Source: a virus
DNA: 47,053 bases
Virus record (IMG/VR): IMGVR_UViG_3300010430_006897
Span: 1 to 47,053 of that record
Direction: 5' to 3' (one strand)
A program made the position numbers and the translations under genes. The notes below the pieces were generated by a model. That model did not search any database. It was not told the DNA's origin and saw nothing but the letters and a program-made list of their open reading frames with translations. Positions 15,590-23,920 of the stretch are shown here, piece by piece (position 1 is the first letter of the stretch; each line of letters opens with the position of its first letter).

Positions 15590-15897
15590 GCGGGCCTCAG
15601 ATCGACGGTCCAGACCAGCCGCTCGCGGTCACGAATGGGCTCGCCTTGGATCAGGAAGGCGTCCCCGCCGATCTCGATACGGTCACCGGGGCGCGGGTTC
15701 GCCACCTCGGCCACGCGCAGGTCGATCCGGGTGGTTTCTGACCAGAGCCGGGCGTCGCCGAAGTCGGTGACGGCGTCCGCGCGCCGGGCGACGGCACGCA
15801 CCAGAACGGGCGCGCCGCCATCGGCGATATAGACCGCGTCCCGGCCGATGTTCGGGTCGGCGAAGAGCGCACCAACGGCGGCGGCGAAGGCGCTCAT
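15586..15897 (-). CDS. head-tail joining protein
   Basis: A 103-aa protein: MSAFAAAVGALFADPNIGRD, then AVYIADGGAPVLVRAVARR and WTVDLRPA at the end. This resembles head-tail joining proteins of long-tailed phages (short beta-barrel type, with a start of the form F......LF.DPN.G.DA.Y). The start at 15897 overlaps the stop of the decoration gene by one base (TGATG). The longer open frame to 16386 runs antisense-like through neighbouring genes and is not used. The next gene overlaps by ATGA. Confidence 0.78.
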   Translation of the reverse strand: MSAFAAAVGALFADPNIGRDAVYIADGGAPVLVRAVARRADAVTDFGDARLWSETTRIDLRVAEVANPRPGDRIEIGGDAFLIQGEPIRDRERLVWTVDLRPA

Positions 15898-16232
15898 CAG
15901 AACGTCGCGTTCAGGCGCACCCGACCGATGGTGTCGCCCGCGCCGCTCGCCACCGCCTCGACGGCCACGCCGATGAGCGTGTTGTCGGTCGCGACCGTCG
16001 TGCATCGCTTGTTGGTGTCGTCCCAATAGACCCTGGCGCCGACGGTCCAGGCCTGGGAGCCGATCTTGGTCAGGTCGAACACGCCGACGAGCCCTGCCTC
16101 GACGGGCTCGCCGAGGGCGGCCGCCCCGGCGGCAATGCCGAAGATGGAGCCGACGAGCAGGCCATCGCCGGAGACGACGGCATAGGGCGCGGTCAGGGTG
16201 ATTGTGTTGCCGGGCTGGACGTAGGTTTTCAT
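15897..16232 (-). CDS. DUF2190 capsid decoration protein
   Basis: A 111-aa protein: MKTYVQPGNTITLTAPYAVV, then GDGLLVGSIFGIAAGAAALG and AWTVGARVYWDDTNKRCTTV. The combination PG.......P..V.SGD...VG...G.A and VYWD...... is diagnostic for DUF2190, small proteins that stud or cement the capsid (sometimes mislabelled RecA-like). Placement immediately after the capsid gene is usual, but here an HNH gene has come between them. It has a beta-sandwich composition and no membrane segment. Confidence 0.87.
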   Translation of the reverse strand: MKTYVQPGNTITLTAPYAVVSGDGLLVGSIFGIAAGAAALGEPVEAGLVGVFDLTKIGSQAWTVGARVYWDDTNKRCTTVATDNTLIGVAVEAVASGAGDTIGRVRLNATF

Positions 16233-16247
16233 GGGGAGGGTCCTTTC

Positions 16248-16820
16248 TCAGACGCGCTGATTGGTCAGGTGTTTTCGGATGCGGCCCGTCTTCAGGGCGG
16301 CGACGTGGCTGACGGTGACGCCGAACGCCCCGGCCACCTCCCGGCGGGAGAACCCCGCGCCGAGGCAGTCGAGCATCCGGCTGCATTGATGATCGGTTAG
16401 GCGAGAGAGGTGCGAGCGGTCGCCGCAGGGCATCGTGCCATGGTCGCGCTTGTGCTCAATGTTCTCACGCTGCGTGACGTAGGCGAGGTTTTCGACCCGG
16501 TTGTTGGACTTGTCGCCGTCGAGATGGGCGACGACCAACCCCTCCGGTCGCGACCCGAGGAACGTGGTCGCGACCAGAATGTGCAAGGCGATCCGCTGGC
16601 GGCTGCCTGCCGTTTCGCGGACCAGCGTATGGTGCAGATAGCCTTCGGGGTCGCGCCACGGCTGGCGCAGCGCCCAGTCGTGGCGTTCCAGCCAGCGAGA
16701 GCACGCACCACGAGGGATCCTGCCCTTGCGGTGCGCGCTCCAGACCCGGCCGGTCCGGTCGATGTGGTATCCGGGGAAACCGGGGATCGGCACCGCGCCC
16801 TGTCGATCATCGATCGTCAT
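16248..16820 (-). CDS. HNH homing-type endonuclease with NUMOD4 and HTH
   Basis: A 190-aa protein with three recognisable parts: a NUMOD4 motif (IPGFPGYHIDRTGRVWS, residues 12-28), an HNH nuclease core (VVAHLDGDKSNNRVENLAYV, residues about 95-115) and a C-terminal helix-turn-helix (SRREVAGAFGVTVSHVAALK). Such proteins cut a specific DNA site and promote spread of their own gene. It sits between the capsid and decoration genes, a frequent site for free-standing homing endonucleases. It does not disrupt either neighbour: 15 bases separate it from each side. No intron was seen in the adjacent capsid gene. Confidence 0.88.
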   Translation of the reverse strand: MTIDDRQGAVPIPGFPGYHIDRTGRVWSAHRKGRIPRGACSRWLERHDWALRQPWRDPEGYLHHTLVRETAGSRQRIALHILVATTFLGSRPEGLVVAHLDGDKSNNRVENLAYVTQRENIEHKRDHGTMPCGDRSHLSRLTDHQCSRMLDCLGAGFSRREVAGAFGVTVSHVAALKTGRIRKHLTNQRV

Positions 16821-16835
16821 GGGAGCCAGCCGGAC

Positions 16836-18887
16836 CTACGCCCCAGGATTTTTGTAGAGTCCGCGCCAGTCGATGGCCTTGGCGCCGAAGTCGAGGCGGC
16901 ACTTGATCTCGACGCCGTCGACATCGAAGCCGTTGCGCGTCTCGATGTAGGCGCCCTGCTGGCCCTCGAGATAGGCGTACTCGATGGTGTCGATCTGGTT
17001 CGGGCTGGCCGCCAGGTACCAGGCGGTTTCGCTGGCGGCGTCGAGCCGGGGCTCGCTGATCGGCGCCAGCGTACGGATCGACTGCGGCACCACGCTGGAC
17101 GTCGCGGCGGGCACCAGGTTCTGTGCCACCAGCTGTTCGGCCTTCAGCTCCAGCGAGGCGGGCACGATCAGGAAGGCGGGGCGGACGTTCAGTACCGTCT
17201 TCTTGTCGAGCCCGGTCTGCTTGGCCATCGCCGCGCGGGCCGCCCCCACCGCCTCCACGACCAGCGCCGCACCGGTGCCCGCAAGGTTCTTGTGGCTGGT
17301 GTGGAACAGGGCGTTGCCATCGGCCATCGCCGGGTTGGCGGTGATGATGCCCCAGACCACGTCCGACTCCAGCTGCGCGATGGAGTTGCCGTACATCGCC
17401 GGGATCCGGGTGAAGGCGTCGAGATCGTCGTTGATCAGCGTCTGGCGGGTGATCGCGACCACCCGGCCATAGGTCTTGACCTTGTAGCTCTCCTTGCTCT
17501 CGCCGAGCGTGCCCCGCTTGAACTCGCCGCTCTCGCCGACTTCCAGCAGCTGCGGCGCCTCCCCCAGCTGCACTCGGTGCATCGCCTTGAAGTCGGTGGC
17601 GAGCACCTGACGGCAGAACAGCATGAAGGTGCGGGGATAGGCCTCGTAGGCCTGCCGCAGCGTCTTGTTGGTGACCGCCGACAGGATCTCGGGGAAGTCC
17701 GATGTGGAATGCAGCGCCCGCGTCGCCACCTCGTCGCGCGAGAGGCCGCGCGTGTTCACTCCGGCATTGCCGAGGCTCTCGCGAGCCAGTTCCAGAAGCG
17801 TCATGCCGCGGTATTGGCGCGCGGCGTCCTCCAGCTGGAACAGCGTCGGGCTGTAACGGTGCAGCAGCGCGTTCGCCACGGCATCGCGACGGGTGATGCG
17901 CTCGTCCCTGCCTCCGAGGGGCACGGAGACATGGGGGAAGGTCCGGGTCTCGTCCGACTTTGCCGCGACCTGGTCGAGGATCAGGCGGCGGGACTCGTCG
18001 ACGCTGACGCCGCGCTTCACCAGATCCTCGGCGAAGCCGCGCTCGAGGTTCAGGCGGCCCGCCAGATCGTAGATGGTGGAGACGCGGTCGCGCTCGGCTT
18101 CGCGGGCGCGGGTCGCGACGGCTTCGGTGTCGGGCGCGCTGGTCTGGGCGGTATGGGGCAGTGCCCGGGTTTCGCTGGCGGCGACCTTCGGGTCGGGCGC
18201 AGCCGCTTTCGGCTCGGTCATGGTTGTGTCCTCGGTTTCGACCGGCTCGGTCGGCGGGGTGGTGGCGGGTGCGGCGTCGCTCGCCGGGGTTTGGGTCTTG
18301 TCCGTCATCGGGGATGCTCCTTGCTCTTTGGGGGCGTCCCGGCGGTGGAGGACGCAGTCGTGAAGGGGATGCTGGGCGCGGAAACCGGCGGCGGGGTCGG
18401 CCCCGACCGCGACGGCGGAAACCTCGAACGGCGTCCAGTCCACCGCCCGCCAAAGCTCTCGGGCGGCCTCGGGCTTCGAGACCTCGAAGCGGTGGACCTG
18501 GTAGCCGATGGAGACCGCGCGGATGTGGCCTGCCTGAATGTCGCGCCAGATCGGCTCGACATCGGCGCGCTCGCTGATCCGCACCAGCGCGATGCCGCGG
18601 CCGTTCTCGATCCGGGCCGAGCCCGGCACGACCGAGCCGATCACCGCGTCGAGCGTGTCGAGCTCGTGCACCTTCAGAAACGGCGCGCCCGCGTTCAGCC
18701 GGTCGAGACGGACATGGGCCGGGTCGAGGCTCAGTTCCTCGTCATAGGGCTCGCCGAAGAAGGTCGCGCGGCGGACGCGGGCCCCGGCCGACCAGACCAC
18801 CTCGACGGTGCGGGTGTCGGCGTCGGCGGTGTTCGGCGCAAGCTCCGCCGACCGGCGCATGGCCGGCAGTTCGATCATCGTGTCCAT
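16836..18887 (-). CDS. prohead protease / major capsid protein fusion
   Basis: A 683-aa protein. Residues 1-170 are an HK97/S78-type prohead protease: His74 in LKVHELDTLDAVIGS, Ser126 in IRAVSIGYQV and the acidic WTPFEVSAVAVGADP. Residues about 190-250 are a low-complexity linker rich in T, P, A and E (scaffold-like), then a helical delta-type region. Residues about 320-683 form a major capsid domain of the Mu-like type (KTLRQAYEAYPRTFMLFCRQ, NALFHTSHKNLAGTG, then GVEIKCRLDFGAKAIDWRG). The protease would release itself and the scaffold during maturation. An internal start with a perfect ribosome site occurs at codon 194. Confidence 0.9.
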   Translation of the reverse strand: MDTMIELPAMRRSAELAPNTADADTRTVEVVWSAGARVRRATFFGEPYDEELSLDPAHVRLDRLNAGAPFLKVHELDTLDAVIGSVVPGSARIENGRGIALVRISERADVEPIWRDIQAGHIRAVSIGYQVHRFEVSKPEAARELWRAVDWTPFEVSAVAVGADPAAGFRAQHPLHDCVLHRRDAPKEQGASPMTDKTQTPASDAAPATTPPTEPVETEDTTMTEPKAAAPDPKVAASETRALPHTAQTSAPDTEAVATRAREAERDRVSTIYDLAGRLNLERGFAEDLVKRGVSVDESRRLILDQVAAKSDETRTFPHVSVPLGGRDERITRRDAVANALLHRYSPTLFQLEDAARQYRGMTLLELARESLGNAGVNTRGLSRDEVATRALHSTSDFPEILSAVTNKTLRQAYEAYPRTFMLFCRQVLATDFKAMHRVQLGEAPQLLEVGESGEFKRGTLGESKESYKVKTYGRVVAITRQTLINDDLDAFTRIPAMYGNSIAQLESDVVWGIITANPAMADGNALFHTSHKNLAGTGAALVVEAVGAARAAMAKQTGLDKKTVLNVRPAFLIVPASLELKAEQLVAQNLVPAATSSVVPQSIRTLAPISEPRLDAASETAWYLAASPNQIDTIEYAYLEGQQGAYIETRNGFDVDGVEIKCRLDFGAKAIDWRGLYKNPGA
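18306..18322 (-). promoter_or_regulatory. internal ribosome binding site and start for a nested scaffold-capsid product
   Basis: On the minus strand AAGGAG (18322-18317) is followed by eight bases and ATG (18308-18306), in frame with the fusion gene. Translation from here would give a 490-aa protein (Met194 to the end) with the linker and capsid but without the protease. The outer gene's own start has only a weak AGGA. Confidence 0.65.
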
Positions 18888-18892
18888 GAAGG

Positions 18893-20446
18893 TCAGTCCT
18901 GTTGGTCGGCCTGCGCCGGTTCGGTTTCCGCGTCGGCGGAGGGGTCATCGGCCGGTTCGTCTGCATCCGGATCGGTGGCCGGATCGCTGGTCTGCGCGCT
19001 GCCGGTCTTGGTGACGCGGCGCGGGTCGCTGTCGAGTACCAGCCCCAGCGCATCGAGCTTGGCATTGGTCGCCGCGATTTCGGCCAGTACGGCGTCGGGA
19101 TTGCGGCCCTGCCGGGCGATCACCTCGGCCAGCGTCATGGTGCCCGAGCGGATCGACAGCAGGTTCGCCATCGCGTCCTTCTGCGGATCGACCGCCTCGA
19201 ACTTCGGCGGCGACCATTCGACCGGTACAATCGGCGACGGGATCTGCCCCGCCGCCCATGCGGCCTCGGTGAACCAGCGCCAGCTAGGGGCGCAGAACAT
19301 CGGGATGAACAGCTGCCATTGGACGGCGTCGATCTGGCGGCGGAATTCCACCAGCCCCGCCCGGATCGAGGAATAGTTCACCTGGGAGAGGTCCCCGGTC
19401 AGCAACTCGTAGGGCACCCGGAAGCCCGCCGAGATCGTGTGCAGGCTGGCCCGCTTGTATTCGCCATAGCCGCCGGTGGCGGCGGGCTGGTTGAACCGGA
19501 TGTCCTTGCCGCCCCGGGCATAGGCGATCAGCCCCGGCTCGAACTGCTCCACCCGGTTGCCGTCGGCATCGACCACGGACGGCGCGATGCCCTGTTGCGC
19601 CTCATCATCGCCGAAGACGATGGCGGTCACGCAGGCCTCGGTCTTCTTGCGGACCAGTTCGGCCACTTCATAGTCGTCGAGATCGCGCAAGCTGCGGATC
19701 ACCGGCGCGCCCCAGGGAACGCCGCGCGCCTGCGTACGCTGCTTTTCATAGACGTGGGCGATCTCGGTCGCCGGGACCGGACGGCTCTGCAGGGCGTTCT
19801 GCAGCGCGTCATAGGCATCGCCCGGATGCTCGGCGTGCAGCCAATAGGCCCGGCGCTTGCCGACCGGGTCGAACTCGATCCCTTGGACGAGGCGACCTGC
19901 ACCGAGTGCGCCGGATTTCGTGGCGTCAAGGAAATCCGCCTCCAGCACCTGCAATTGCAGCGGCACCGGCAGACCGTCGCTCGCGCGCCGCAGGCGGCGA
20001 CGCACCAGGACCTCGCCCGCCTCGACCATCTCGCGGCAGATCAGCGTCTGCAGGCCATAGAAGTCGAGCTGGCCGTCAGCATCGGCCGTGTCCGACCATT
20101 GCGCAAAGAGCGCATCGACCTTGCGGTCCAGTTTGTCATTGCCGCTGGCGGCGCGCGGCATGATGCCTGCGCCTACGATGTTGTTGACCAACACCGCCAC
20201 GGCCTTCGCCGCATGCGGGTTGTTGCGCACCAAATCGCGCATCCGGTCGCGCAAGAGCGCCCCGGCGACGCCAACCTCAGTGTCGGCCGAGGTGCCTGGC
20301 GCGCGCCAGCCTTCGGTGCGCCGCCCCTTCGCGGCACCATCGTAGCCCCGCGTCAGGGTTTCAAACGCCTGCCTTGCAAGTACGCGGCGGGCCGCCGTGC
20401 GTGGCGCAACAGAGGCTATGGCATGGTCAAACCAGTTGGCCGACAT
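18893..20446 (-). CDS. portal protein, lambda gpB family
   Basis: A 517-aa protein. The core contains NNPHAAKAVAVLVNNIVGAG (residues about 74-93), VLEADFLDATKSG, EKQRTQARGVPWGAPVIRSL and the clip/stem region VPYELLTGDLSQVNYSSIRA. The last is a strong lambda-family portal motif. The C-terminal 40 residues are acidic and disordered (PDADEPADDPSADAETEP). Twelve copies form the DNA gate at one capsid vertex and dock the terminase. It starts on the stop of the gpW-like gene and ends five bases before the capsid fusion start. Confidence 0.93.
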   Translation of the reverse strand: MSANWFDHAIASVAPRTAARRVLARQAFETLTRGYDGAAKGRRTEGWRAPGTSADTEVGVAGALLRDRMRDLVRNNPHAAKAVAVLVNNIVGAGIMPRAASGNDKLDRKVDALFAQWSDTADADGQLDFYGLQTLICREMVEAGEVLVRRRLRRASDGLPVPLQLQVLEADFLDATKSGALGAGRLVQGIEFDPVGKRRAYWLHAEHPGDAYDALQNALQSRPVPATEIAHVYEKQRTQARGVPWGAPVIRSLRDLDDYEVAELVRKKTEACVTAIVFGDDEAQQGIAPSVVDADGNRVEQFEPGLIAYARGGKDIRFNQPAATGGYGEYKRASLHTISAGFRVPYELLTGDLSQVNYSSIRAGLVEFRRQIDAVQWQLFIPMFCAPSWRWFTEAAWAAGQIPSPIVPVEWSPPKFEAVDPQKDAMANLLSIRSGTMTLAEVIARQGRNPDAVLAEIAATNAKLDALGLVLDSDPRRVTKTGSAQTSDPATDPDADEPADDPSADAETEPAQADQQD

Positions 20447-20655
20447 CAGCGGTCCCCGCGCGAAAAGCCCGCGAGACCAGCGACCGGCAATGGCCGTGTC
20501 GTGCCCGCGATGTCCCGTTCGATGGTGCGGATGCGCGCCAGCAGATCCTCGGCCGAGCCATAATCCACCGACTTTCCATCATAGCTGACCCGGGTCGTGC
20601 CGCTGGCATAGGCGCGGCGCAGCGCCGACAGCTCGGTTTCGGTCCAGTCCGCCAT
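20446..20655 (-). CDS. gpW-like head-tail joining protein
   Basis: A 69-aa protein from ATG 20655: MADWTETELSALRRAYASGT, then TRVSYDGKSVDYGSAEDLLA. This is the compact gpW fold signature (E...L..A...G...V.Y.G..V.Y.....L). A GTG at 20667 in the same frame is a less likely start. It lies two bases after the terminase stop and overlaps the portal start by one base. In lambda, gpW stabilises packaged DNA and joins head and tail; the gene order terminase-gpW-portal is conserved. Confidence 0.88.
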   Translation of the reverse strand: MADWTETELSALRRAYASGTTRVSYDGKSVDYGSAEDLLARIRTIERDIAGTTRPLPVAGLAGFSRGDR

Positions 20656-20657
20656 GT

Positions 20658-22646
20658 TCAAAACCACCCTCCACGCCGTCCGAGCCAGTCGGACCTGCGT
20701 TTGCCTTGCGACGTCTGCGCTTGCCTGTTGATCTGCCCTGCCGGATCTGCAGAGGCATCAGCGACCCCAAGCTGATCCTCGAGGTCACGCCATTTTTCGT
20801 CCGTCCAACGATCCGCGCCCGCGATCCAGGCAGCGGCTCGCGCATAGACGCGGCAGTCCAGCGCCTCGTTGCGTTCACGCAGCTTCTGCCATTCCAGCCG
20901 GGCAAAGCCGCGCTTCGTACGCACGGTGACCAGCTGCTCGGCCACGAACTGCTTCAGCCATTCGTTTTCGACCCAATGCGGCAAATGCACCGTGCCGGGT
21001 GAGAACGCCGCACCATTGGCCATGTCCTCCTCGGTCGGTCGTTCCAGCCGCAGGAAGCGATAGGTCTCGGCCTTGAAGGTCGACACCGCCACGGTCCAGA
21101 GCCGGGCCCCGCGGCGCAGACGTTTGCCGCCCTCGGTCGCGTCCACATAAGTCGGCCCCGACACCGGGCTTGCCCGGTTGAACCCTTCCACGCCCTTTAC
21201 TGGCGATACCTGTGCGAACCCTTGAGCCCGCGACCAACCGTAAACCGCCGGGGCCTCGTAGCCGGTATCGATAGCAAGCCGCGCGATCTTCAGATGCGCG
21301 CCGCGCTCGTGCGGCCACGTTCGACCGAGCAGGTCGGTCAACTCACCCCAAGCCTCATGCCGGTCGGGCCCGCCCTCGATCACGATGTGATCGACGAGCC
21401 AGCTTTCCAGCCCTCGTCCCCAGGCCCAGACATCGACCTCGATCCGGTCCTTCTGCACGTCGGCCCCGGCCGTCAGGAACAACCCGCCCGCCGGGACAAT
21501 GCCCGGTTTCCAACGTTCTCGCTGGTCGTAGAGCCGCTGCCAGTCAGGGGCTTCGCCGGTCTCGACCCATGTCTCGCCGAGGATCGTGTTCCGGAACGCC
21601 TTGATCGCCTCGTCCGACCCCTGCGCCGCATCCCACGCCCGCACGATCCGCTCCCAGCTGAGCCAGCCGATGGGCGAATAGAGCGCCGAGAGGTGGTACC
21701 CAACCGTATTGGGATCAGACGCCGTGGCGGTCGCCCGCCATTCGCCCGCTTCCAGCATGGCCGTCTTGTGGTGTTCCGCGATGGGCGTGTCGCAGCCCTC
21801 GCAGTGATATTCCGCTGACTCTGGCTGTCCCTTCTCCCAGCGCAGACGGTCGAACTTCAGCCACTGCATCGCGCCGCAATGCGGACATGGCACGAAGAAC
21901 CGGCGTTGATCGCTGGCATCAAAGTCCCGTTCGATCCGGCTCATCCCCCGAATGGTCGGCGTCGAGACGAGGAAAACCTTGCGCCGATGCGCGAAGGTCA
22001 GCGACCGTGCCTCGGCCAGCGTGACCGGATCACCTTCCTCGTCGGCCGAGGCCGGATAGGCATCGACCTCGTCCAGAAAGATGTAGCGCGCCGGGGTGGA
22101 GCGCAGGCCGACCGCCGAGTTGGCCCCGGTCATGATCAGGATGCCGCCCGCGAACTCCTTCGACAACATCGTGTTACCCGCGTCGCGCGAGCGCGCCGGT
22201 TTGACCCGCTCCCGCAGTTCCGGGCTTTCATCGATCAGCGGATCGATCCGCTGCCTCGAATTTCGCTTCGCCAGTTCCACCGTCGGCTGGACCGCGAGCA
22301 TCGGGCCCGGCGCCTGGTGGATCGCGAACCCTATCCAGTTGTTGCCCGCCTCGGTCGCACCGACCTGAGCTGCCTTCATGAACACGATCCGCTGTGTCGG
22401 ATCACCGGGTGAGAGCCGATCCATGATCTCGCCCATGTAGGGCGTGCGCGCCGTGCGATACCGGCCCGGCTCGGCCGATGCTCGACCGGACAACATCCGG
22501 TGCCGATCCGCCCATTGCGAGACCGTCAGATCCGGGTCCGGTGTGAGGCCTTCGCTCCAGGCGCGCAGGATTTCAGCCGCACCCTCGAAATCCTCATCTG
22601 AGATCAGGTTTGACCTCGGCAAGATCGTCGAGCTGGGCACGGACAT
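20658..22646 (-). CDS. terminase large subunit, GpA family
   Basis: A 662-aa packaging motor. The N-terminal ATPase has the deviant Walker A of this family (KAAQVGATEA, residues 91-100) and Walker B with catalytic acid (YIFLDEVDAY). A four-Cys zinc ribbon follows (CPHCG, then CEGCD). The nuclease half shows acidic clusters GADVQKDRIEVDVWAWG and LAIDTGYEAPAVYG. It cuts concatemers and pumps DNA into the procapsid. GpA-type terminases usually produce cohesive ends, so a cos site should exist near the small terminase gene. The ATG at 22646 is well inside the small-subunit gene (53-base overlap). Confidence 0.95.
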   Translation of the reverse strand: MSVPSSTILPRSNLISDEDFEGAAEILRAWSEGLTPDPDLTVSQWADRHRMLSGRASAEPGRYRTARTPYMGEIMDRLSPGDPTQRIVFMKAAQVGATEAGNNWIGFAIHQAPGPMLAVQPTVELAKRNSRQRIDPLIDESPELRERVKPARSRDAGNTMLSKEFAGGILIMTGANSAVGLRSTPARYIFLDEVDAYPASADEEGDPVTLAEARSLTFAHRRKVFLVSTPTIRGMSRIERDFDASDQRRFFVPCPHCGAMQWLKFDRLRWEKGQPESAEYHCEGCDTPIAEHHKTAMLEAGEWRATATASDPNTVGYHLSALYSPIGWLSWERIVRAWDAAQGSDEAIKAFRNTILGETWVETGEAPDWQRLYDQRERWKPGIVPAGGLFLTAGADVQKDRIEVDVWAWGRGLESWLVDHIVIEGGPDRHEAWGELTDLLGRTWPHERGAHLKIARLAIDTGYEAPAVYGWSRAQGFAQVSPVKGVEGFNRASPVSGPTYVDATEGGKRLRRGARLWTVAVSTFKAETYRFLRLERPTEEDMANGAAFSPGTVHLPHWVENEWLKQFVAEQLVTVRTKRGFARLEWQKLRERNEALDCRVYARAAAWIAGADRWTDEKWRDLEDQLGVADASADPAGQINRQAQTSQGKRRSDWLGRRGGWF

Positions 22647-23154
22647 GTTTCTCCAGCACCTTCTGCATTGCGGCGGGCTCGACGCCCAGATCAGCCGCCA
22701 TCAGCGCAGCCGCACGCGCAGGCCAATTCACCCAGACATCGCGCTCCTGACGCGCCAGCCGAAACACCAGAGACAGCGCGCGGGCGCGGTCGATCAACTC
22801 GCCTTTCAGTTTTTGCAGCCGCAGGCGGCGCTCCTGCGCTTTCAGTATTTCGTTCGCCGTCTTGGCCTGCAGGAACGTCGTGCCGCCGCCCACCGGCGGT
22901 GCGGACATCCCTTGTTCGCGCAGCGTTTCGCCCACGGCCGAGACCGCGGCCTCAGAGACGGGTTTGAGCTTCGGCTTCGAGGCCTTGCGCGTTTTCGACG
23001 GATCGGTCGCCTGCGCACGCAACGCATCGCTGGCCTCTGCGTCGATGCTGCCATCGCTGTGCAACACCAGCCGTCCCGTGCTCTTGGCCTTCTGGACCGC
23101 CCCGCGTGAGAGGCCGATGCGGGCGGCATACTGGCGCTCGCTCAGACCCTCCAT
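22594..23154 (-). CDS. terminase small subunit (Nu1-like)
   Basis: A 186-aa protein. The N-terminal winged-helix begins LSERQYAARIGLSRGAVQKA and would bind the packaging site. The middle is basic and flexible (KTRKASKPKLKPVSEAA). The C-terminal half is helical (TANEILKAQERRLRLQKLKG, then WPARAAALMAADLGVEP) for oligomerisation and contact with the large subunit. The start at 23154 follows AGAGG six bases upstream; the longer frame to 23214 lacks this. It runs into the large-subunit gene with a 53-base overlap. Confidence 0.88.
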   Translation of the reverse strand: MEGLSERQYAARIGLSRGAVQKAKSTGRLVLHSDGSIDAEASDALRAQATDPSKTRKASKPKLKPVSEAAVSAVGETLREQGMSAPPVGGGTTFLQAKTANEILKAQERRLRLQKLKGELIDRARALSLVFRLARQERDVWVNWPARAAALMAADLGVEPAAMQKVLEKHVRAQLDDLAEVKPDLR

Positions 23155-23164
23155 GACGCGCCTC

Positions 23165-23563
23165 TTAGATCGGGTAGCGGAACCAGGCTGTGACCGTTCC
23201 ACCATTCGTATCAACGCCGCCGATCACGGTGCGGAAACCGACGACATCTCCGGCCGTAAAGGCAACGGGCGATTGGGCAAAATCCGTGAAGGCCCGGTCC
23301 CCGGACGTGATCTCAACGCTGCGGCCAGAGCTTGCGCCGTTCTGGCGGACTTCGACCTCGGCGTGACCCGTGCCTTCAATGACCAGACCGATCGCGAACA
23401 GCTCGCAATCGAAGGGCACAAATACGCCGACACCAGAGGGCGACTCGTTGCCGTTTCCGAAGGACCACTCGAAGACACCGCTGCTGAGATCGGCCCCTTC
23501 CTCGGCCCAGATGCAGAACACGCCGAAGCGCGGCGCCGCCGCCGGGATATGATGCCCCGTCAC
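23165..23563 (-). CDS. putative beta-sandwich structural protein
   Basis: A 132-aa protein of alternating strands: FGVFCIWAEEGADLSSG, then FEWSFGNGNESPSGVGVF, GHAEVEVRQNGASSGRSVEI and VTAWFRYPI. The W-S-F-G-N-G phrase followed by a jelly-roll-like strand pattern is seen in phage fibre or capsid-surface modules. No catalytic residues are evident. It overlaps the preceding small gene by ATGA and ends ten bases before the small terminase start. A virion surface role is inferred. Confidence 0.65.
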   Translation of the reverse strand: MTGHHIPAAAPRFGVFCIWAEEGADLSSGVFEWSFGNGNESPSGVGVFVPFDCELFAIGLVIEGTGHAEVEVRQNGASSGRSVEITSGDRAFTDFAQSPVAFTAGDVVGFRTVIGGVDTNGGTVTAWFRYPI

Positions 23564-23808
23564 AGCAGGTCCCCGGTGGCGATCAGCTTGGCGATCTGGT
23601 GCTGGGCCGCCCGCGCATAACAGGAGGCGCTGCCTTCATAGGTGACGCAGGTCCCGCGATTGACCTGATGCGCGGGCGCGTCAGGGGTGTTGGGGATCGT
23701 ATCCGCGAAATGCACAAGCACCGCTTGATTGGTTTCAGCCTCGACCATCAGAGGGCCCTGACCGATCTCCTGCCAATCGGCTGTCAGCTGGTAGCGGCGT
23801 GTCGGCAT
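23560..23808 (-). CDS. small structural-type protein, first gene of the late operon
   Basis: An 82-aa protein: MPTRRYQLTADWQEIGQGPL, then MVEAETNQAVLVHFADTIPN and YARAAQHQIAKLIATGDLL. It looks like a single beta domain of the kind found as short collar or fibre-base proteins (Q.TA.W..IG.GP...E.......V..AD..P). ATG 23808 is nine bases after AAGGA; a TTG at 23817 has no space for one. It heads the block of minus-strand morphogenesis genes, next to a divergent promoter region. Confidence 0.65.
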   Translation of the reverse strand: MPTRRYQLTADWQEIGQGPLMVEAETNQAVLVHFADTIPNTPDAPAHQVNRGTCVTYEGSASCYARAAQHQIAKLIATGDLL

Positions 23809-23920
23809 GATCGACAATCCTTACATAAAGCACTGATATTGCTTTGATTAAACTGGATAAGCACCGGCGACAGAGCGAAGCTGCTTACATCGAAACGATG
23901 CACCCGAAGGAGCCGCCACG
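23809..23920. promoter_or_regulatory. divergent intergenic region between late genes and a plus-strand operon
   Basis: This AT-richer gap separates oppositely oriented operons and must hold promoters for at least one of them. It contains a perfect inverted repeat CATCG-AAA-CGATG at 23888-23900, a possible operator or start-proximal hairpin. I could not fix -35/-10 pairs with confidence on either strand. Confidence 0.45.

Noticed and set aside
16410-19376. 988-codon plus-strand open frame over the capsid and portal region
   Set aside because: It runs antisense to clearly recognised capsid, protease and HNH genes. The protein is R/G/D-rich with no domain. Long antisense frames are common in GC-rich coding DNA.
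23809-23920. late promoter candidates such as TTTAAT...TTATGT on the minus strand
   Set aside because: Spacing and box quality are poor; calling a promoter would be guessing.
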